A stretch of 64,000 bases of DNA. Source: Candidatus Aenigmatarchaeota archaeon. GTDB lineage: Archaea; Aenigmatarchaeota; Aenigmatarchaeia; GW2011-AR5. The notes beneath the pieces are model-generated. The model worked only from the letters and a program-made list of their open reading frames with translations. It did not search any database and had not been told where the DNA came from. This document shows, one piece after another, positions 1 through 10,321 of the stretch (its first letter is position 1; each line of letters opens with the position of its first letter). Both the position numbers and the translations under genes were made by a program. The DNA is taken from assembly GCA_016184005.1 (NCBI GenBank), contig JACPDL010000002.1:1-64000 (forward strand), in the 5' to 3' direction.

Positions 1-163
1 AGCTAAATCGATTCATACGGATTCGTTCCTGCAGGATGCACTAAACGTTCTAGCTTTGCTGGAACAGCATCCTGCATTTTATTATTGTCTGTTAAGAATT
101 AGCATCCACCGTCTGAAGACAGGTGGAATTCGTTTTTAAATACTACTTGAGAGTAGTAAATAT

Positions 164-589
164 ATGGTATTAATTATGAAGAACTTGTTAAAGAAATACG
201 GCGACATGCTCTATCTGGGTGGTGCTGGGGCTTCTCTTTTAGCTGCTGCACCTTTTGCAGCAAAATACGCAGACGTTTTCAAATCACTGCCTTGGCAGGA
301 ACTGACTTTGCCTGTGGCTGCCCCATGGACAATTATAGGAGCGGGCGAACTTGGACAGGTTATGAGGGATTGTGAAAACGATGCAACGCGAGGCGTAAAG
401 CCAAATGCAGCTGAAAACATAGGACGTGTTCTCAGAACATCAAATATTTTGGCCTATCCAATTGCTTTAGGCACAGGCGAAAACGCCCTTTATAGTCTGG
501 GTTTGACTGGCGCCCTGACAGTTGCAGGTCACTGTATTGAAGCAGGCGGCAAGTACTTCAGGAAAAGAAAAGCTACAAAAATTGCATAA
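164..589 (+). CDS. hypothetical small membrane protein
   Basis: ORF with hydrophobic segments; TATA-like TTTTTAAATA at 133-142 upstream. Confidence 0.6.
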   Translation: MVLIMKNLLKKYGDMLYLGGAGASLLAAAPFAAKYADVFKSLPWQELTLPVAAPWTIIGAGELGQVMRDCENDATRGVKPNAAENIGRVLRTSNILAYPIALGTGENALYSLGLTGALTVAGHCIEAGGKYFRKRKATKIA

Positions 590-599
590 AACATTTCTT

Positions 600-1100
600 C
601 TAGAACAGTCGTTCGAACAATTCAAAACCAAGCAAGCCGCCATAAGCAAGTACTAAGCCTAACATTATTTTACCTATAAGGACGGCAATGAAGAATTTCT
701 TAATATCGTATTTTACAGCTCCGCAGAAAATTCCTATTACATCATCAGGTAATGGCGTGAAAGCAAATATCATTATGAGGGCAAATCCCATATGATTATC
801 AAACCAATTCTTGAAAGTTTTTTTCCAGCCTTTCAATTCCTCTTTTTGTTTCTTTGTGCTTTTCTTGAATTTATTTCTCAAATGATAAATACCGTAGCCC
901 AGTCCATAACCTGTGAGCTCGCCTATGGCTGCCCCGGCGCCAGAGATGATGCCTACCCAGAACGGGTCAAATTGGGAACCAGCCGCTATAACAAGAGCAA
1001 AAGATGGAACGGGAAATATGATAGAAGCCGAACCTATCAGTGACGCCAGAAAAACTCCCAAGTAACCGAACGCATGAACGAGGCCTGCGATATCTATCAT
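600..1100 (-). CDS. DedA/VTT (SNARE-associated) family membrane protein
   Basis: FTPLPDDVIGIFCG and GAAIGELTGYGLGYG motifs, several TM segments. Confidence 0.75.
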   Translation of the reverse strand: MIDIAGLVHAFGYLGVFLASLIGSASIIFPVPSFALVIAAGSQFDPFWVGIISGAGAAIGELTGYGLGYGIYHLRNKFKKSTKKQKEELKGWKKTFKNWFDNHMGFALIMIFAFTPLPDDVIGIFCGAVKYDIKKFFIAVLIGKIMLGLVLAYGGLLGFELFERLF

Positions 1101-1109
1101 TGCATCACG

Positions 1110-1457
1110 TTATCCGTGTAGTTCTCTTGATAATTGGTTTAGAAGCGTCTTTGCCTTCAGCAGTTCTTGTTTGCCTTTTTCCGTGGGATAATATACTTTC
1201 TTTCTGCCATCCCTTTTAACAGCAACATACTTGCGGCTTTTGAGGATGTAAAGAACCTTGTAGCAAGTAACAGTCCCCGGCAGGAAGCCGAATTCTTTCT
1301 TGATTTCATTTCTCAAGACATAAGCGTGGCGCGGCTTTCTTGACAATAAGGCAAGTATCCATGGCCACAAAGTTTCGGTCGTAAGTGACTTCTTGATTCT
1401 CTCCATTTCAGGCGTTTCTGTTTCCGCCTGCTTTTCAATAGGCATTGCCATTACCAC
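1110..1457 (-). CDS. PadR-like winged-helix transcriptional regulator
   Basis: LLSRKPRHAYVLRNEIKKEFGFLPGTVTCYKVLYILKSRKYV...YYPTEKGKQEL. Confidence 0.75.
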   Translation of the reverse strand: MVMAMPIEKQAETETPEMERIKKSLTTETLWPWILALLSRKPRHAYVLRNEIKKEFGFLPGTVTCYKVLYILKSRKYVAVKRDGRKKVYYPTEKGKQELLKAKTLLNQLSRELHG

Positions 1458-1529
1458 ACATTGACGTTAGGTTTTTAATGTTTTACGAACATAAAATAGA
1501 CTACTTTACAGCCATAAAATAGTGGTATC

Positions 1530-2609
1530 ATGGCACAAATAAAGATCGCGATAGCGGGTACGGGCAACTGCGCTTCATTTCTTTTGCAGGCGGCAGAATT
1601 TTACAGAAATAACATGAATCACTCAATTCCGGGAGTCCTGTGGCCTACAATCGCTGGTTATCACGTTTCCGACATCGTGCCCGTAGCTGCTTTTGACGTG
1701 GATTCGCAAAAAGTAGGCAAAGACCTTAGCGAAGCTGTTTCTCATGCCGACACTATAAATACCGAGAGGATTGCAGAACTCCCGCATTACGGCGTTGAGG
1801 TCATGAAGGCGCCGGTTCTTGACGGCATAGGGTCCGTGCTTGGCAACTTTGTTGAAGTGGACAAGAAATCGCCTGTCGATGTAGCGAAAGAACTGGAACA
1901 AAGCGGCGCGGATATGCTCATAAGCTACCTGCCCGTGGGCAGCTATGAAGCCACAAGATATTTCGCTGACTGCGCTTTGAAAGCAGGATGCGGATTCATA
2001 AATTGCATTCCGGAATTCATTTCTTCAGACCCCGTATGGGCCCAGAAATTCAAGGATGCGGGGCTGCCAATAATAGGTGACGACATCAAAGGCCAGCTGG
2101 GCGCTTCGGTACTCAGCAGGACACTGGTGAAGCTGTTTGCCGACAGGGGCGGCAAGGTCGAAAGGATGTACCAGCTGAATTTCGGGGGGAACACAGATTT
2201 TATTAATCTTCTTGAGCGCTCGCGATTAAAGTACAAGAAGATAAGCAAGACAGAGACTGTTCAGAGCCAGCTGTTGTCGCGCCTGGAGGATGAAAACATC
2301 CATATAGGCCCAAGCGATTACGTGCCCTGGCTTAGAAGCAGGAAAATCGCGCATATCCGGATAGAAGGCAGGACATTCGGCAATGTTCCGATATATATCG
2401 ACGCGAAGCTTGACGTCGAGGATAAGTCTGTCTCAGCGGGCGTGGTCATCGATGCCATCCGCTGCTGCAAGCTTGCGCTTGACCGCGAAATTGGCGGGCC
2501 CTTGCTTTCGATATCTGCTTACACCATGAAAAGCCCTCCGCAGCAGTTTCCGGATGTCCTCGCAAAGCAGATGACCGAAGAATTCATCAGAGGCGAAAGA
2601 GAGCGATAG
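1530..2609 (+). CDS. ino1: myo-inositol-1-phosphate synthase
   Basis: N-terminal GTGNCASFLLQ; FINCIPEFISSDPVWAQKF, GDDIKGQLGASVLSRTL, NFGGNTDFINLLERSRLKYKKISKT typical of MIPS. Confidence 0.93.
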   Translation: MAQIKIAIAGTGNCASFLLQAAEFYRNNMNHSIPGVLWPTIAGYHVSDIVPVAAFDVDSQKVGKDLSEAVSHADTINTERIAELPHYGVEVMKAPVLDGIGSVLGNFVEVDKKSPVDVAKELEQSGADMLISYLPVGSYEATRYFADCALKAGCGFINCIPEFISSDPVWAQKFKDAGLPIIGDDIKGQLGASVLSRTLVKLFADRGGKVERMYQLNFGGNTDFINLLERSRLKYKKISKTETVQSQLLSRLEDENIHIGPSDYVPWLRSRKIAHIRIEGRTFGNVPIYIDAKLDVEDKSVSAGVVIDAIRCCKLALDREIGGPLLSISAYTMKSPPQQFPDVLAKQMTEEFIRGERER

Positions 2610-2611
2610 AG

Positions 2612-3214
2612 ATGCTCTTCAAAAGGCGGGAGAAATTCAATTCATTGAGCGTGAGAATAGGCATTATTTTCAGCAAACTGCCTCTTAGCCCCAACCAGTG
2701 GACTGTGCTGGCTTTCGTGCCTGCATTAATATCAGCTTATTTCTTGGTTAAGGAAGATTTCCTTCTTTCGGCCCTGCTCTTTTTAATTTCTGGTTTTGTT
2801 GATCTTATTGACGGCTCTGTTGCCCGCGTCACGGGAAGAGTGACAAAGCTTGGGGCATATCTTGACACCATTGCAGACCGCTACGTTGAAGCCATAATAA
2901 TCTTTGCATTGCTTTTTGTTGCATTGCCGCAGGTATATTTCCAGATTTACGTATGGTTATACGTTTACTTGTTCGGCAGCATGCTGACAACTTATGCAAA
3001 GGCTGCAGCAAAAGAGAAAGATCTGGTCGATGAAGAGATAAAAGGCGGCATCATGGAGCGTGCGGAACGATTGCTGATACTTGTTCTTGGCATAATCCTT
3101 GCAGCATACGGCAAGAGCTTCCTGTCTTACACCATAGTCCTGCTTGCCGTGCTCGCAAACATAAGCGCCCTGCAGAGGATTTATTACTCTGTTAAAACAG
3201 TAAAAGCAAAATAG
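2612..3214 (+). CDS. CDP-alcohol phosphatidyltransferase (probable archaetidylinositol phosphate synthase)
   Basis: DLIDGSVARVTGRVTKLGAYLDTIADRYVE matches DGxxAR...GxxxDxxxDR; directly follows ino1. Confidence 0.88.
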   Translation: MLFKRREKFNSLSVRIGIIFSKLPLSPNQWTVLAFVPALISAYFLVKEDFLLSALLFLISGFVDLIDGSVARVTGRVTKLGAYLDTIADRYVEAIIIFALLFVALPQVYFQIYVWLYVYLFGSMLTTYAKAAAKEKDLVDEEIKGGIMERAERLLILVLGIILAAYGKSFLSYTIVLLAVLANISALQRIYYSVKTVKAK

Positions 3215-3239
3215 CTACTTTTAAACAGCCTCACTATAA

Positions 3240-3590
3240 GTGTATCTCATGTACAAGCAAGTTATTGTTGTAAGAACTGATATAGAAATGAGTCGAGGTA
3301 AGCTTGCTTCTCAGGCTAGTCACGCTTCTGTTTCAGCATTGGAAAAGGCTGCGAAAACTATTGCTGCGGAGTGGAAAAAGGAAGGGCAAAAGAAAGTTGT
3401 GCTGAAAGTTGCAGATTTGCAGGAACTCGTGGAAATAAAGAGCAAATGCGATAAAGCAAAGATACCTAATGCCCTTATCAGCGATGCAGGCCACACGGAA
3501 ATTGAAGCCGGCACTATAACGGCGCTGGGCATAGGGCCCGATAAGGAAAGCAAGATAGACAAGGTCACGGGCCACCTGCGAATTCTTTGA
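3240..3590 (+). CDS. pth2: peptidyl-tRNA hydrolase Pth2
   Basis: YKQVIVVRTDIEMSRGKLASQASHASV and DAGHTEIEAGTITALGIGP; likely ATG at 3249. Confidence 0.93.
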   Translation: MYLMYKQVIVVRTDIEMSRGKLASQASHASVSALEKAAKTIAAEWKKEGQKKVVLKVADLQELVEIKSKCDKAKIPNALISDAGHTEIEAGTITALGIGPDKESKIDKVTGHLRIL

Positions 3591-3599
3591 GGCGCGGAC

Positions 3600-4559
3600 T
3601 TGTTTTCTATGCGCACCAAAAGCCTGATAGAAAAGCCTGAACACTTTGTAGTTCATGAGATCATAGATGACAAATTCACGAGACTATTTTCCAGAACATC
3701 AAAGGGCGTGCAAAAGATAGAAAAGAAATACACGCTGTATATCATGAAAAAGACCAGCACAACGACCCAAGCTGCGCTTGCAACGGTCGCAAAATATCTT
3801 GATACCAGCAGGGATTCCATTGGCTATGCCGGCCTTAAAGACAAGTTTGCTGTAACAACACAGCACATTACGCTCAAAGACGCAGATTTCGAGGAACTTG
3901 ATCTGGGAAACGTCCAGCTTTTCAAACTTGGGTATACAGACAAGCAGATATCGGTGGGCAGCCTCAAAGGAAATCATTTTGTCATAACGCTTAGGAGAAC
4001 CCGCGTCAAGGATCCCGGCAGTGCTGTAAGAAAGATAAGCCAGAAAGGCTTCCCGAATTTCTTTGGGGAACAGAGATTTGGCAACAGGTGCAACAACCAT
4101 ATAATCGGCGGGCTTCTGGTGAAAAGAAGCTTCACGGAAGCGCTAAAGCTGATAAATGAGAATGAGAAGAGCAAATTCAAGAAAATTGATGAAGTGGAAA
4201 AGAGAAGATTGAAATTCTTCATCCACGCTTACCAGTCATGGATTTTCAATACCGCGCTGGACGAATGCATCAAGAAAAAGCTTGCAGTGAAAAACCTCCG
4301 GATTGTTGGATGCAATACTGTATTGCACAACAGTGCAGCCGACAAACTCTTGTCTGAAATACTGGCCAAGCAGGGCGTGAAACCGCCTGATTTCATGATA
4401 CGCGAGCTAAAACTGTCCTGCAGCGGAACGCAAAGGGCCGCTTTTGTGAAAACGGAAATAACATTCAATATAATTGATGACTATATACAGCTCTACTTTA
4501 CACTTCCGAAAGGAAGCTATGCAACTGTTGTTCTGGCACAGCTGATTAAATCACCTTAG
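3600..4559 (+). CDS. truD: tRNA pseudouridine synthase TruD
   Basis: GYAGLKDKFAVTTQHITL, GNHFVITLRR, FPNFFGEQRFGN, HAYQSWIFNTAL. Confidence 0.92.
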   Translation: MFSMRTKSLIEKPEHFVVHEIIDDKFTRLFSRTSKGVQKIEKKYTLYIMKKTSTTTQAALATVAKYLDTSRDSIGYAGLKDKFAVTTQHITLKDADFEELDLGNVQLFKLGYTDKQISVGSLKGNHFVITLRRTRVKDPGSAVRKISQKGFPNFFGEQRFGNRCNNHIIGGLLVKRSFTEALKLINENEKSKFKKIDEVEKRRLKFFIHAYQSWIFNTALDECIKKKLAVKNLRIVGCNTVLHNSAADKLLSEILAKQGVKPPDFMIRELKLSCSGTQRAAFVKTEITFNIIDDYIQLYFTLPKGSYATVVLAQLIKSP

Positions 4560-4817
4560 TACCCTAACTATCAGGCATGAAAGAAGATACAAATAAGCCA
4601 GATGCACGATGAACGCAATCATGCCTTCTAATGGCTGCAAAGGCTCACCCCAGTAAAAGAGATAGTATATGGGAAAATTGAACAATAGTCCCAGGAAAGA
4701 GATATAATTGCTGAAGTAAAAAATAACTAATGCAACCATCTTCCATTTTGTCGGCCTGATGAAGTCTACAAAGGCTTGCTTTCTGCTAAACACCTTGTTG
4801 CGTTTGTTTCCTGGCAT
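4551..4817 (-). CDS. hypothetical membrane protein
   Basis: hydrophobic ORF overlapping the 3' end of the upstream thioredoxin-like gene. Confidence 0.5.
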   Translation of the reverse strand: MPGNKRNKVFSRKQAFVDFIRPTKWKMVALVIFYFSNYISFLGLLFNFPIYYLFYWGEPLQPLEGMIAFIVHLAYLYLLSCLIVRVLR

Positions 4818-5458
4818 ATGATATCTATAAGATTGTCTTTATTTATGAATCCTTGATAAACCTTGTCCCCCACTACAATTGAGGGCACTATAGTGACGTT
4901 GTGGCTTTTAACCAGCGTTTTGACTAATGGGTGGTCTATATCCTTGTCAAGAACGTATACGCTTGCTTTCTCCAGATAGTTTTCTTCCCTGAGTTCATCC
5001 AGAATTCTTCCTTGCTGCAGGCAGTCAGGGCATGGCACAGAATAGTAGAAAAGCACGGGCAAAATGCCTTCATCACAGTTTTCGTTTATCGAGGACCTGA
5101 GCACCCATGAACGTATTGACAGCGCGCCGTATTCTTTTTTTAGTTCAGTGAATTTCGAACCGCTTTCGCCTTTGCTTTCCAGGTCTATAAGTTCATTTGC
5201 AAGGCTGTGGAGCTTATTGCTTATTTCAATCGACAAAGAAGAGAGTATCGGGCAGCTTTCCTTGCCGCTCAAACTAAAGAGTATATATTCCTGCTGCGCA
5301 TTCTCTACGTCGTTTTTAAGGGAATTAATATTGGTCTCGACTGACGAAAGGAGGGATTTTTGCACATAGATCCCGGTAACTATTCCCAAGACGTATAAAA
5401 CGACAGATATAATGCCAACCACTATGTACAGGTTGCGCAGGTTTCTTTTCACGATCAA
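4766..5458 (-). CDS. membrane-anchored thioredoxin-like protein (CPDC)
   Basis: N-terminal TM, FYYSVPCPDCLQQGRILDEL, TIVPSIVVGDKVYQGF. Confidence 0.7.
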   Translation of the reverse strand: MIVKRNLRNLYIVVGIISVVLYVLGIVTGIYVQKSLLSSVETNINSLKNDVENAQQEYILFSLSGKESCPILSSLSIEISNKLHSLANELIDLESKGESGSKFTELKKEYGALSIRSWVLRSSINENCDEGILPVLFYYSVPCPDCLQQGRILDELREENYLEKASVYVLDKDIDHPLVKTLVKSHNVTIVPSIVVGDKVYQGFINKDNLIDIICQETNATRCLAESKPL

Positions 5459-5494
5459 TTATTAAGCGTTAAAGGATTAAACTGCATAGGGAAT

Positions 5495-6772
5495 TTGATG
5501 CTTTTAGAAATTTTCATTGCATTTACAACAGTAATACTTATTTTCCTTTACTCTTCATGGCTTATCATAGCTGCTTTGCCCGAGAAAAAGAACGTGTTAA
5601 AGAAGTATCCAAAGCTTTCGGTGATAATACCCGCTTACAATGAAGAAAAGAACATAAGAGAAACACTGCAAAGCGTTCTGTCGGCAGATTATCCTGATAG
5701 ATTTGAGATACTTGTGGTTGATGACGGCTCAAAAGACAGGACTGCAGAAATAGTGAGGGGTTTTGCAAAATCAACAAAATATTCATATGCAGCCGTTAAA
5801 CTCGTGAAAGGCATGCATCAGGGCAAGGCAAAGGCAGTAAACCTTGCCATGCGCCATGCCAAAGGCGATATACTTGCGATTTTAGATGCCGATACACTGA
5901 TAGAAAAAGACTCTTTGAAGAAACTTGTCGCGCCTTTCGGTGAAAGGAATGTTGGCGCAGTTGCAACAACCCTGCGCGTGAAGAAATCGCCCAATCCTTT
6001 AACGTGGTTCCAGCATTTTGAGTATGCAGTCTCTTCAAGCTGGCGCTATATAGTTGATAAAGTAAACGGCCTTTGCATAGTTCCGGGCTTCTGTGCTTTC
6101 AGGAAATCTGCCCTGGTAAAAGTGGGCGGCTTCAAAGGCGATACTGCAGTAGAAGACTATGACATATGCCTCCACCTTATGAAGGCCGGATATAGGATCA
6201 AGATGGCGCCTAAGGCAGTAGCAGTAACAAAGGTGCCGGAAACGTTTTCCGGGCTTGTTAAGCAGCGGATAAGATGGAACAGGGGAACAATACAAACACT
6301 CCGCATACATTCTGACCTGCTTCTGAAAAGGCATACAATCGGCCTTTACACCATGCCGACACAGATCTATTGGTTCCTGAATGCGATAATATATTTGCCC
6401 GTTGTGCTCTACCAGATAATCTCAGGCTACCTGCAGTATTTTGTATCTTATGGCAACACGATTTCTTTTGCGGCATTGGCGTATTTTTTGAAATGGTTCA
6501 CTGTTTTTGGCATGGTAGAATTCATATTCAATGTAAGCAATGGAATCTATGCAGCCAGCATGATAAACATACTGACAATAATAGTTTTTTCACTGAGCTT
6601 CATATTCGCATTATTCTCCATCATAAAATTCTCAGGATTCAATGTCTACAGCATCGCTTCGCTTCTCTTCTTCTTTCCTTACTATCTTGTCACGCTTGTT
6701 ATCTACCTTTTTTCAATGGCCTATGAGCTGGTGACTGGAGATCGCGGAGAGAAATGGGAAAAAAGCTTGTAA
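5495..6772 (+). CDS. family 2 glycosyltransferase, membrane-bound
   Basis: SVIIPAYNEEKNIRETLQSVL, VVDDGSKD, LDADTLIE, KQRIRWNRGTIQTL, C-terminal TMs. Confidence 0.9.
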   Translation: MMLLEIFIAFTTVILIFLYSSWLIIAALPEKKNVLKKYPKLSVIIPAYNEEKNIRETLQSVLSADYPDRFEILVVDDGSKDRTAEIVRGFAKSTKYSYAAVKLVKGMHQGKAKAVNLAMRHAKGDILAILDADTLIEKDSLKKLVAPFGERNVGAVATTLRVKKSPNPLTWFQHFEYAVSSSWRYIVDKVNGLCIVPGFCAFRKSALVKVGGFKGDTAVEDYDICLHLMKAGYRIKMAPKAVAVTKVPETFSGLVKQRIRWNRGTIQTLRIHSDLLLKRHTIGLYTMPTQIYWFLNAIIYLPVVLYQIISGYLQYFVSYGNTISFAALAYFLKWFTVFGMVEFIFNVSNGIYAASMINILTIIVFSLSFIFALFSIIKFSGFNVYSIASLLFFFPYYLVTLVIYLFSMAYELVTGDRGEKWEKSL

Positions 6773-6792
6773 TGTGAAATTTATTTATCATT

Positions 6793-8079
6793 TTATTTAT
6801 TATTTTTCCTTCTGAAGGCGTTCTTGAAGAATTCTATTATGAAACTGCTGCCCATCTTGGGTGTTCTTATCCAGCCTGCCCGCATGTTGAGTACAGAACG
6901 GGCAAAAGCAACGAAATTTGCGGCTGAGAGGACAATGCCGACCGTAAAAGCAGCTATGTAGAGCTTGAGAATATCCCTTGATTTTCCTGCACGACGAAGG
7001 CCTATTACACCCAGCGCCACGAATCCTGAAGATAACAACAGCATTTTCAGGAAATTTATTAAATCTGAAAGCAGGAACGGCTTTGGCGGGGTTATGATCC
7101 AGCCCAACTGGCCTGTGATAGCTGCTCCCAAGACAAACGGAGTGATTACGTAACCCGTTGTCATGAATATCATCATTGCCCTCTGCGAAGCTGTGAAACT
7201 TGGGCTAAACAGGATCTTTTTCCAGTGGTCCATAAACACGCGTGTCAGGCCGTAAGCCCAGCGCATCTGCTGCCTCAGGAAACTTCTGAGAGTAAAAGGC
7301 ACTTCGCCTGCAACTTCCAGATTTGATATGTACAGGTTTTTGTAGCCTTTTTCCATTATAAGCAGCGAGAGATCTGCGTCTTCTGTAACGCTTTTTTCAT
7401 TCCATCCGCCTACTGACAGCAAGACATCTTTTTTGATGGCTCCGCCAGTTCCGCAGAAAAAGACTGTCCTTGTTTTGTTCTGCAGTGGCATAATGCACTG
7501 ATGGTAGACTATCAGCAGTGCTGCAGCAAACTTTGATATAATATTCTGGTCATAGTTGACAAAACTCATGCGTGACTGAACAATGGCCAGTTCCCTGTCA
7601 AAAGTAAACGGCGTTACCAGCTTCCTCAGGAAATCTTTCTTTGGCACGAAATCAGAATCAAAAATGACTATAATGTCGCCCCTGCAGTGCTTAAGCGTAT
7701 TGTTCAATGCACCGGACTTGAAGCCCTTTCTGGTGGCTCGCCTTACGATACTCACATTTCTTTTTGCTTTAATAAAATCGTCCAAGATTGTGGGTGTAAT
7801 GCCGTCATTACTGTCGTCAGCAACGATTATATGATACTTGTTCTTTGGATAATTAAAATTCAGGCATTTTTTTATGCATCTAACAGCTACAGGGTCGTTA
7901 TACACCGGTATTTGTATGGTGACATTCGGCAATTGCCCGTCTTTGACATCCGGAAAGCTGTATCTTGGTGCTTTGACAAAAAAGGATGTAAATGCAAGCA
8001 TGTAGTAAAGCACAGAGAAGAAAATGACAGGCACAAGAAACGCATTGTACAATAACAGGTTGATAATGTATGCTTCCAT
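6793..8079 (-). CDS. family 2 glycosyltransferase, cellulose-synthase-like
   Basis: VTIQIPVYND, VADDSNDG, FDSDFVPKKDFL, TEDADLSLLIMEKGY, RQQMRWAYG (Q..RW). Confidence 0.9.
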   Translation of the reverse strand: MEAYIINLLLYNAFLVPVIFFSVLYYMLAFTSFFVKAPRYSFPDVKDGQLPNVTIQIPVYNDPVAVRCIKKCLNFNYPKNKYHIIVADDSNDGITPTILDDFIKAKRNVSIVRRATRKGFKSGALNNTLKHCRGDIIVIFDSDFVPKKDFLRKLVTPFTFDRELAIVQSRMSFVNYDQNIISKFAAALLIVYHQCIMPLQNKTRTVFFCGTGGAIKKDVLLSVGGWNEKSVTEDADLSLLIMEKGYKNLYISNLEVAGEVPFTLRSFLRQQMRWAYGLTRVFMDHWKKILFSPSFTASQRAMMIFMTTGYVITPFVLGAAITGQLGWIITPPKPFLLSDLINFLKMLLLSSGFVALGVIGLRRAGKSRDILKLYIAAFTVGIVLSAANFVAFARSVLNMRAGWIRTPKMGSSFIIEFFKNAFRRKNNK

Positions 8080-8139
8080 GCTATAATAATAAATCCAACT
8101 TATAAAAAGAATCTATAAGCGGTTTTGCTGCATATGTTT

Positions 8140-9555
8140 CTACCGGGCGTGGAAATATCTGCAGATATTGCCGAAGGCAATCTCGCACTTCGTGACATTC
8201 CTGCCCAGCGTTTCGTAATAGTCGGCAACCCTGTCCAGGAAAATAAGCCCGGATTTCTGCCGCGGCCTGCAGCCTTCGCCCTGAAGGATTATGTAGCCTT
8301 CGGTTTCTTCCATTATAGGATGCTGCCTGAGAAACGATCCATTGTGCAGATAATCCGGGGAGCTGATTCCCTTGGCCAGTATAACTGCATAGCCGCTATT
8401 CAGGGAGGCTTCAAGCTGCTCCTTTTCAGGATAAGGTTCGCTCGGCAGCCCGTAATAATTGAGCGGCACCCACACGTTTGACTTGGCCATGCATGTCATG
8501 TTTTTGCCGGCTAATTCCGTGTACAGCTGCGGGTTTTCCTGCTCGCGGATTGCAGATGGCATCAAGAGAAGGGACATGGCCGTGAGAAGGACGAATGAAT
8601 AAAGCAGGATCTTTTTGTATTCGTGGCCTTTCACTGAAATAGCCGAGAAATAAGCGGCGCCGATAGTTATCGGAAAGAGATATCTTGCCTCTTTCAGCGG
8701 TATGTTTGCATAAGAAACCACAGAAAGCGCGGCAACAAAAAGAATAAGATAATAGTTCTTATTCCTCCGCGAAGACAGGCCAATCAAAAATAACGGGAGG
8801 GTGAAATTAAACGCAAACAGCAGGTCCGTAACCAGAAATGGCGACGCAACGCCGTCTCTATTGCGCATGTTGACATTCAGCGCGTAAGAATCGATGAAGC
8901 CGATAAATGGGTTGCCTGTATTTGCATAACTGAAAATGAGCCACGGCATAGCCGCCAGCAGTGCCAGTAGCAGCGAAAAAACTATTTTCCTGGCTTTTTT
9001 CTGAAGAAGGAAGAGGATTATGAAATTGATATTGGTGTATCTTGCGAGGACGGACAGACCGTAGTAAATGCCCGAGCGCCTTTCATAGATATGTGCAAGA
9101 AAGAGCTGGAGCAGGGCCAGAGAGAGCAGTTCGCTCCCCATTTTCAGGGCAAATACGAGGACAAACATATTCATGGAAAAGACGTAGAATGCCGTTCTGT
9201 CTGCGTCAAACTTCCCAGAAAACTTCAGTGAAGAGTAGAGGTGAAGCAAGGATACAAAAATAATATAGACATATTCAGAAGCAAGGCCGAGAAAACTGAA
9301 CGCCAGAATTATCAGGGAAGGCAGCGGCTGCCTTATCCACTCGAAGTTAAAGCCATCGCCAAGAAGGTATCTTGCATTCAGCACGTAGCTGGAGAAGTCC
9401 CACGAGAAGCCAGTGGAGTGCTGGTAGATGAAAAAGGAAAGCGAGAACAGGAAGACTGCGCAGATTAGTTTGTTCTGGCGGATAAATCCGGTAAACCTGC
9501 TGATCTCCTTCAAGATACCACCAAATTTGTCCTTCAGAAGACTAACCAAGCACAA
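8140..9555 (-). CDS. polytopic membrane protein, possible GT-C glycosyltransferase
   Basis: about ten TM segments, SWDFSSYVLNARYLLGDGFNFEWIRQPLPS first-loop pattern; next to GT2 genes. Confidence 0.55.
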   Translation of the reverse strand: MCLVSLLKDKFGGILKEISRFTGFIRQNKLICAVFLFSLSFFIYQHSTGFSWDFSSYVLNARYLLGDGFNFEWIRQPLPSLIILAFSFLGLASEYVYIIFVSLLHLYSSLKFSGKFDADRTAFYVFSMNMFVLVFALKMGSELLSLALLQLFLAHIYERRSGIYYGLSVLARYTNINFIILFLLQKKARKIVFSLLLALLAAMPWLIFSYANTGNPFIGFIDSYALNVNMRNRDGVASPFLVTDLLFAFNFTLPLFLIGLSSRRNKNYYLILFVAALSVVSYANIPLKEARYLFPITIGAAYFSAISVKGHEYKKILLYSFVLLTAMSLLLMPSAIREQENPQLYTELAGKNMTCMAKSNVWVPLNYYGLPSEPYPEKEQLEASLNSGYAVILAKGISSPDYLHNGSFLRQHPIMEETEGYIILQGEGCRPRQKSGLIFLDRVADYYETLGRNVTKCEIAFGNICRYFHAR

Positions 9556-9620
9556 CTGCGAGCCCTTAGATTATTGCTGTATAGAAACGCTTAAATAGAT
9601 AAGTATACTAAGTATACTAG

Positions 9621-9875
9621 GTGTTAAAAGTGGACAAAACTATTAAAGTTGATGAGAACACGTACAGGATGCTGAACGAGTTGGTTGGAGAAATTCGTTC
9701 TGAGGAAAAAAGGCCTGTTTCTATAAACGAAGCACTTTCAAAGATCCTAAAAGAGAAAAAGAAAAAAAGAAATATCATGGATTTCGCTGGTTCTTGGAAT
9801 ATGAGCGACAAGGAAGCAGAAGAAATAAAACGCGACATCAAGAGGCACAGGAGATCATGGACGATAAGATATTGA
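9621..9875 (+). CDS. VapB-like antitoxin
   Basis: VDKTIKVDENTYRMLNELVGEIRSEEKRPVSINEALSKIL; overlaps the next PIN ORF. Confidence 0.75.
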   Translation: MLKVDKTIKVDENTYRMLNELVGEIRSEEKRPVSINEALSKILKEKKKKRNIMDFAGSWNMSDKEAEEIKRDIKRHRRSWTIRY

Positions 9876-10249
9876 TTGATACGGACATCCTGATAGATTT
9901 TCTTAGGGGAGACAAAAACACCATAGAGCTAATAAGGGGGATAAATACACAGAGACTTATTACAACTGATATAAACGCATTTGAGCTGTATCATGGCGCT
10001 TACAAGAGCAAAAATGAACGGACAAATCTTGCCGAGGTTGAAAATCTGCTAGATTCTCTGGAGTTGGTAAGTACAGACAGGGAATCTATGAAGAAAGCTG
10101 CGGAACTTATATCGGACCTTGATAGGAAAGGCAAAACAATAGATATGGCAGATCTTTTCATAGCTTCTTTGTGCATCGTTAATTCTGCGATGCTGTTAAC
10201 TCACAATAAAAAACATTTTGAGAGAATGGGCGTAAAATTGATTGAATAG
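9794..10249 (+). CDS. VapC-like PIN-domain ribonuclease (true start probably about 9858)
   Basis: ILIDTDILIDFLRGD, TTDINAFELYHGAY, DMADLFIASLCIVN. Confidence 0.85.
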   Translation: MEYERQGSRRNKTRHQEAQEIMDDKILIDTDILIDFLRGDKNTIELIRGINTQRLITTDINAFELYHGAYKSKNERTNLAEVENLLDSLELVSTDRESMKKAAELISDLDRKGKTIDMADLFIASLCIVNSAMLLTHNKKHFERMGVKLIE

Positions 10250-10321
10250 ATTAGACTACCAATCAACCACAATTCTCTTACGTTTGTCCTTGCATCAAGC
10301 CAAACCATCAGCCAAGCACAG

